A DNA stretch of 6,126 nucleotides from contig UQVJ01000097.1 of assembly GCA_900544455.1 (NCBI GenBank), positions 1-6,126 on the forward strand. Reading direction: 5' to 3'. The notes under the pieces were generated by a model, which was not told the DNA's origin, searched no databases, and worked only from the letters and a program-made list of their open reading frames with translations. Positions 5,551 through 6,126 of the stretch are shown one piece after another; the first letter of the stretch is position 1, and the number at the start of each line of letters is the position of its first letter. The stretch is from an uncultured Eggerthella sp. Lineage in GTDB: Bacteria > Actinomycetota > Coriobacteriia > Coriobacteriales > Eggerthellaceae. A program made the translations under genes and the position numbers.

Positions 5551-5770
5551 CTGGCGCGAACTGGGCTAATGCAGCCCAAGAAAGCCCGACGCGGCATCGG
5601 TGCTGTGAAACCGACCGGCACAACCGTGAGAACGACTGGCGCGAACTGGTCAAATGGCAGCCCGAGAAATCCTGCGTGGCGTTTATGCTGCGAGAACTCC
5701 TGGCGTAACTGCGGGACGGTTGGTGAAACTGCGGCTGGCGCAAACTCGGCCAAGGGCAGCCTAAGAAAGC
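5551..5770. repeat. Three imperfect copies of a ~36-bp intergenic repeat
   Basis: Copies lie at 5551-5585, 5636-5671 and 5735-5770. Each begins CTGGCGCRAACTSG, then after a short variable part GGCAGCCYRAGAAA. The first two differ at about five positions including a one-base deletion. They also share a looser downstream part (GGCATCGGTGCTGTGA at 5593-5608, GGCGTTTATGCTGCGA at 5678-5693), so the ancestral unit may be about 62 bp. Extra partial copies of the leading motif stand at 5700-5711 (CTGGCGTAACTG) and 5720-5734 (TTGGTGAAACTGCGG). The indels break any shared reading frame, so this is a DNA- or RNA-level repeat rather than a protein repeat. Spacers of 50 and 63 bp and diverged repeats rule out a CRISPR. 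Confidence 0.7.
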
Positions 5771-5781
5771 AACTTTGGTAG

Positions 5782-6015
5782 CTATTTTTGGGGTGTTCCT
5801 ATAGTTCCGCCAAGAGGGATTCGTCCTTTCGATGGGCGTTTCTGGCAGCGCTGGCGCAGGCCCGGCCCGGCCTGCGGCCTCCGCCTGAGGTTCTGTGCCC
5901 ACTTGTTCACGGTTCTGGAATCCAGGCCCGGTTCTGCGCAGCATTCCGATATCGGCCTGCCCGTCGAGATGATGTAGTCGGCGGTCCCTCGGGGCTTGGC
6001 CGAACTGCAGGCCAT
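5782..6015 (-). pseudogene. Possible transposase OrfA-like helix-turn-helix remnant
   Basis: The translated segment around 5870-5985 contains TADYIISTGRPISECC and EPGLDSRTVNKW. Together these read like the helix-turn-helix of an IS3-type OrfA protein (alternating hydrophobics, a Gly turn, then a TVxxW recognition helix), followed by basic residues NLRRR. The frame ends at a TAG (5782-5784) without the Leu-rich coiled part and the usual LKKA-type end of OrfA. The ATG at 6015 has no ribosome site. The start given is only the nearest ATG; the frame stays open to the window edge. Surrounding DNA is richer in G and C than the other genes. I read it as a decayed insertion-sequence fragment, but it may be a chance frame in GC-rich DNA. 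Confidence 0.35.
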
Positions 6016-6028
6016 GCGCCGGATGACC

Positions 6029-6050
6029 GCCGCCGAAGCTCGTCGGCGGC
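6029..6050. other. 8-bp GC-rich hairpin
   Basis: GCCGCCGA (6029-6036) and TCGGCGGC (6043-6050) are perfect complements around a 6-nt loop. No T run follows on either strand. It lies in the GC-rich window end, which also has an eight-C run at 6112-6119. Apart from the transposase-like frame I see no gene between 5840 and 6126. Confidence 0.5.
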
Positions 6051-6126
6051 TTGTCCCTGGCCGCAACGGGCACGGCAAGCGGCAGGTATCGGCGGGGCGC
6101 CGGGGTGGGCACCCCCCCCTGAGCAA

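Noticed and set aside
5551..5770. CRISPR-like spacing of repeats
   Set aside because: Copies are imperfect with indels, spacers are unequal, and no cas gene is present.
5513..6112. 199-residue minus-strand frame across the repeats
   Set aside because: The repeats it would encode fall in different frames because of indels, and the translation is low-complexity.

Overview
The window reads as chromosomal DNA of a moderately GC-rich bacterium. Gene content and protein style (a 308-residue MurB, a WecA/TagO-type transferase, GTG starts, strong Shine-Dalgarno sites) would fit an actinobacterium of the Coriobacteriia/Eggerthellaceae type. That placement is an impression from protein character, not a demonstrated assignment. 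No rRNA, tRNA, CRISPR array or recognisable defence system was found.

Layout from left to right: a 15-bp stem-loop (82-118) sits just ahead of a small two-helix membrane protein gene (142-375, +). This gene converges, with only a 17-nt gap, on murB (393-1319, -). A 587-bp divergent intergenic stretch with degenerate short repeats and no convincing gene follows. Then comes a TauE/SafE (TSUP) family permease (1907-2620, +), which converges on a family 2 glycosyltransferase (2970-4034, -). The 349 bp between these two hold a long imperfect inverted repeat (2623-2846) with a rho-independent terminator and further hairpins in its centre, plus a separate terminator for the glycosyltransferase. A divergent promoter region (about 4035-4400) then leads to a polyprenyl-phosphate GlcNAc-1-phosphate transferase of the WecA/TagO family (4401-5537, +). 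The last 589 bp hold three imperfect copies of a ~36-bp repeat and then a GC-rich end with what looks like the wreck of a transposase helix-turn-helix protein.

Three of the five intact genes belong to the cell envelope. MurB makes UDP-MurNAc for peptidoglycan, the WecA/TagO-like enzyme primes a secondary wall or surface glycan on undecaprenyl phosphate, and the GT2 enzyme could extend such a glycan. They lie on alternating strands with their own terminators and promoters, so they are neighbours rather than one operon. The TSUP permease and the small membrane protein have no clear functional link to them.

The most unusual item is the 224-bp inverted-repeat structure between the convergent TSUP and GT2 genes: 45/46-nt arms with one bulge and one mismatch, inner paired segments, and two or three hairpins at the tip. 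It could be a MITE-like element, a REP-like paired element or a structured RNA. Nothing else strongly suggests an undescribed system.
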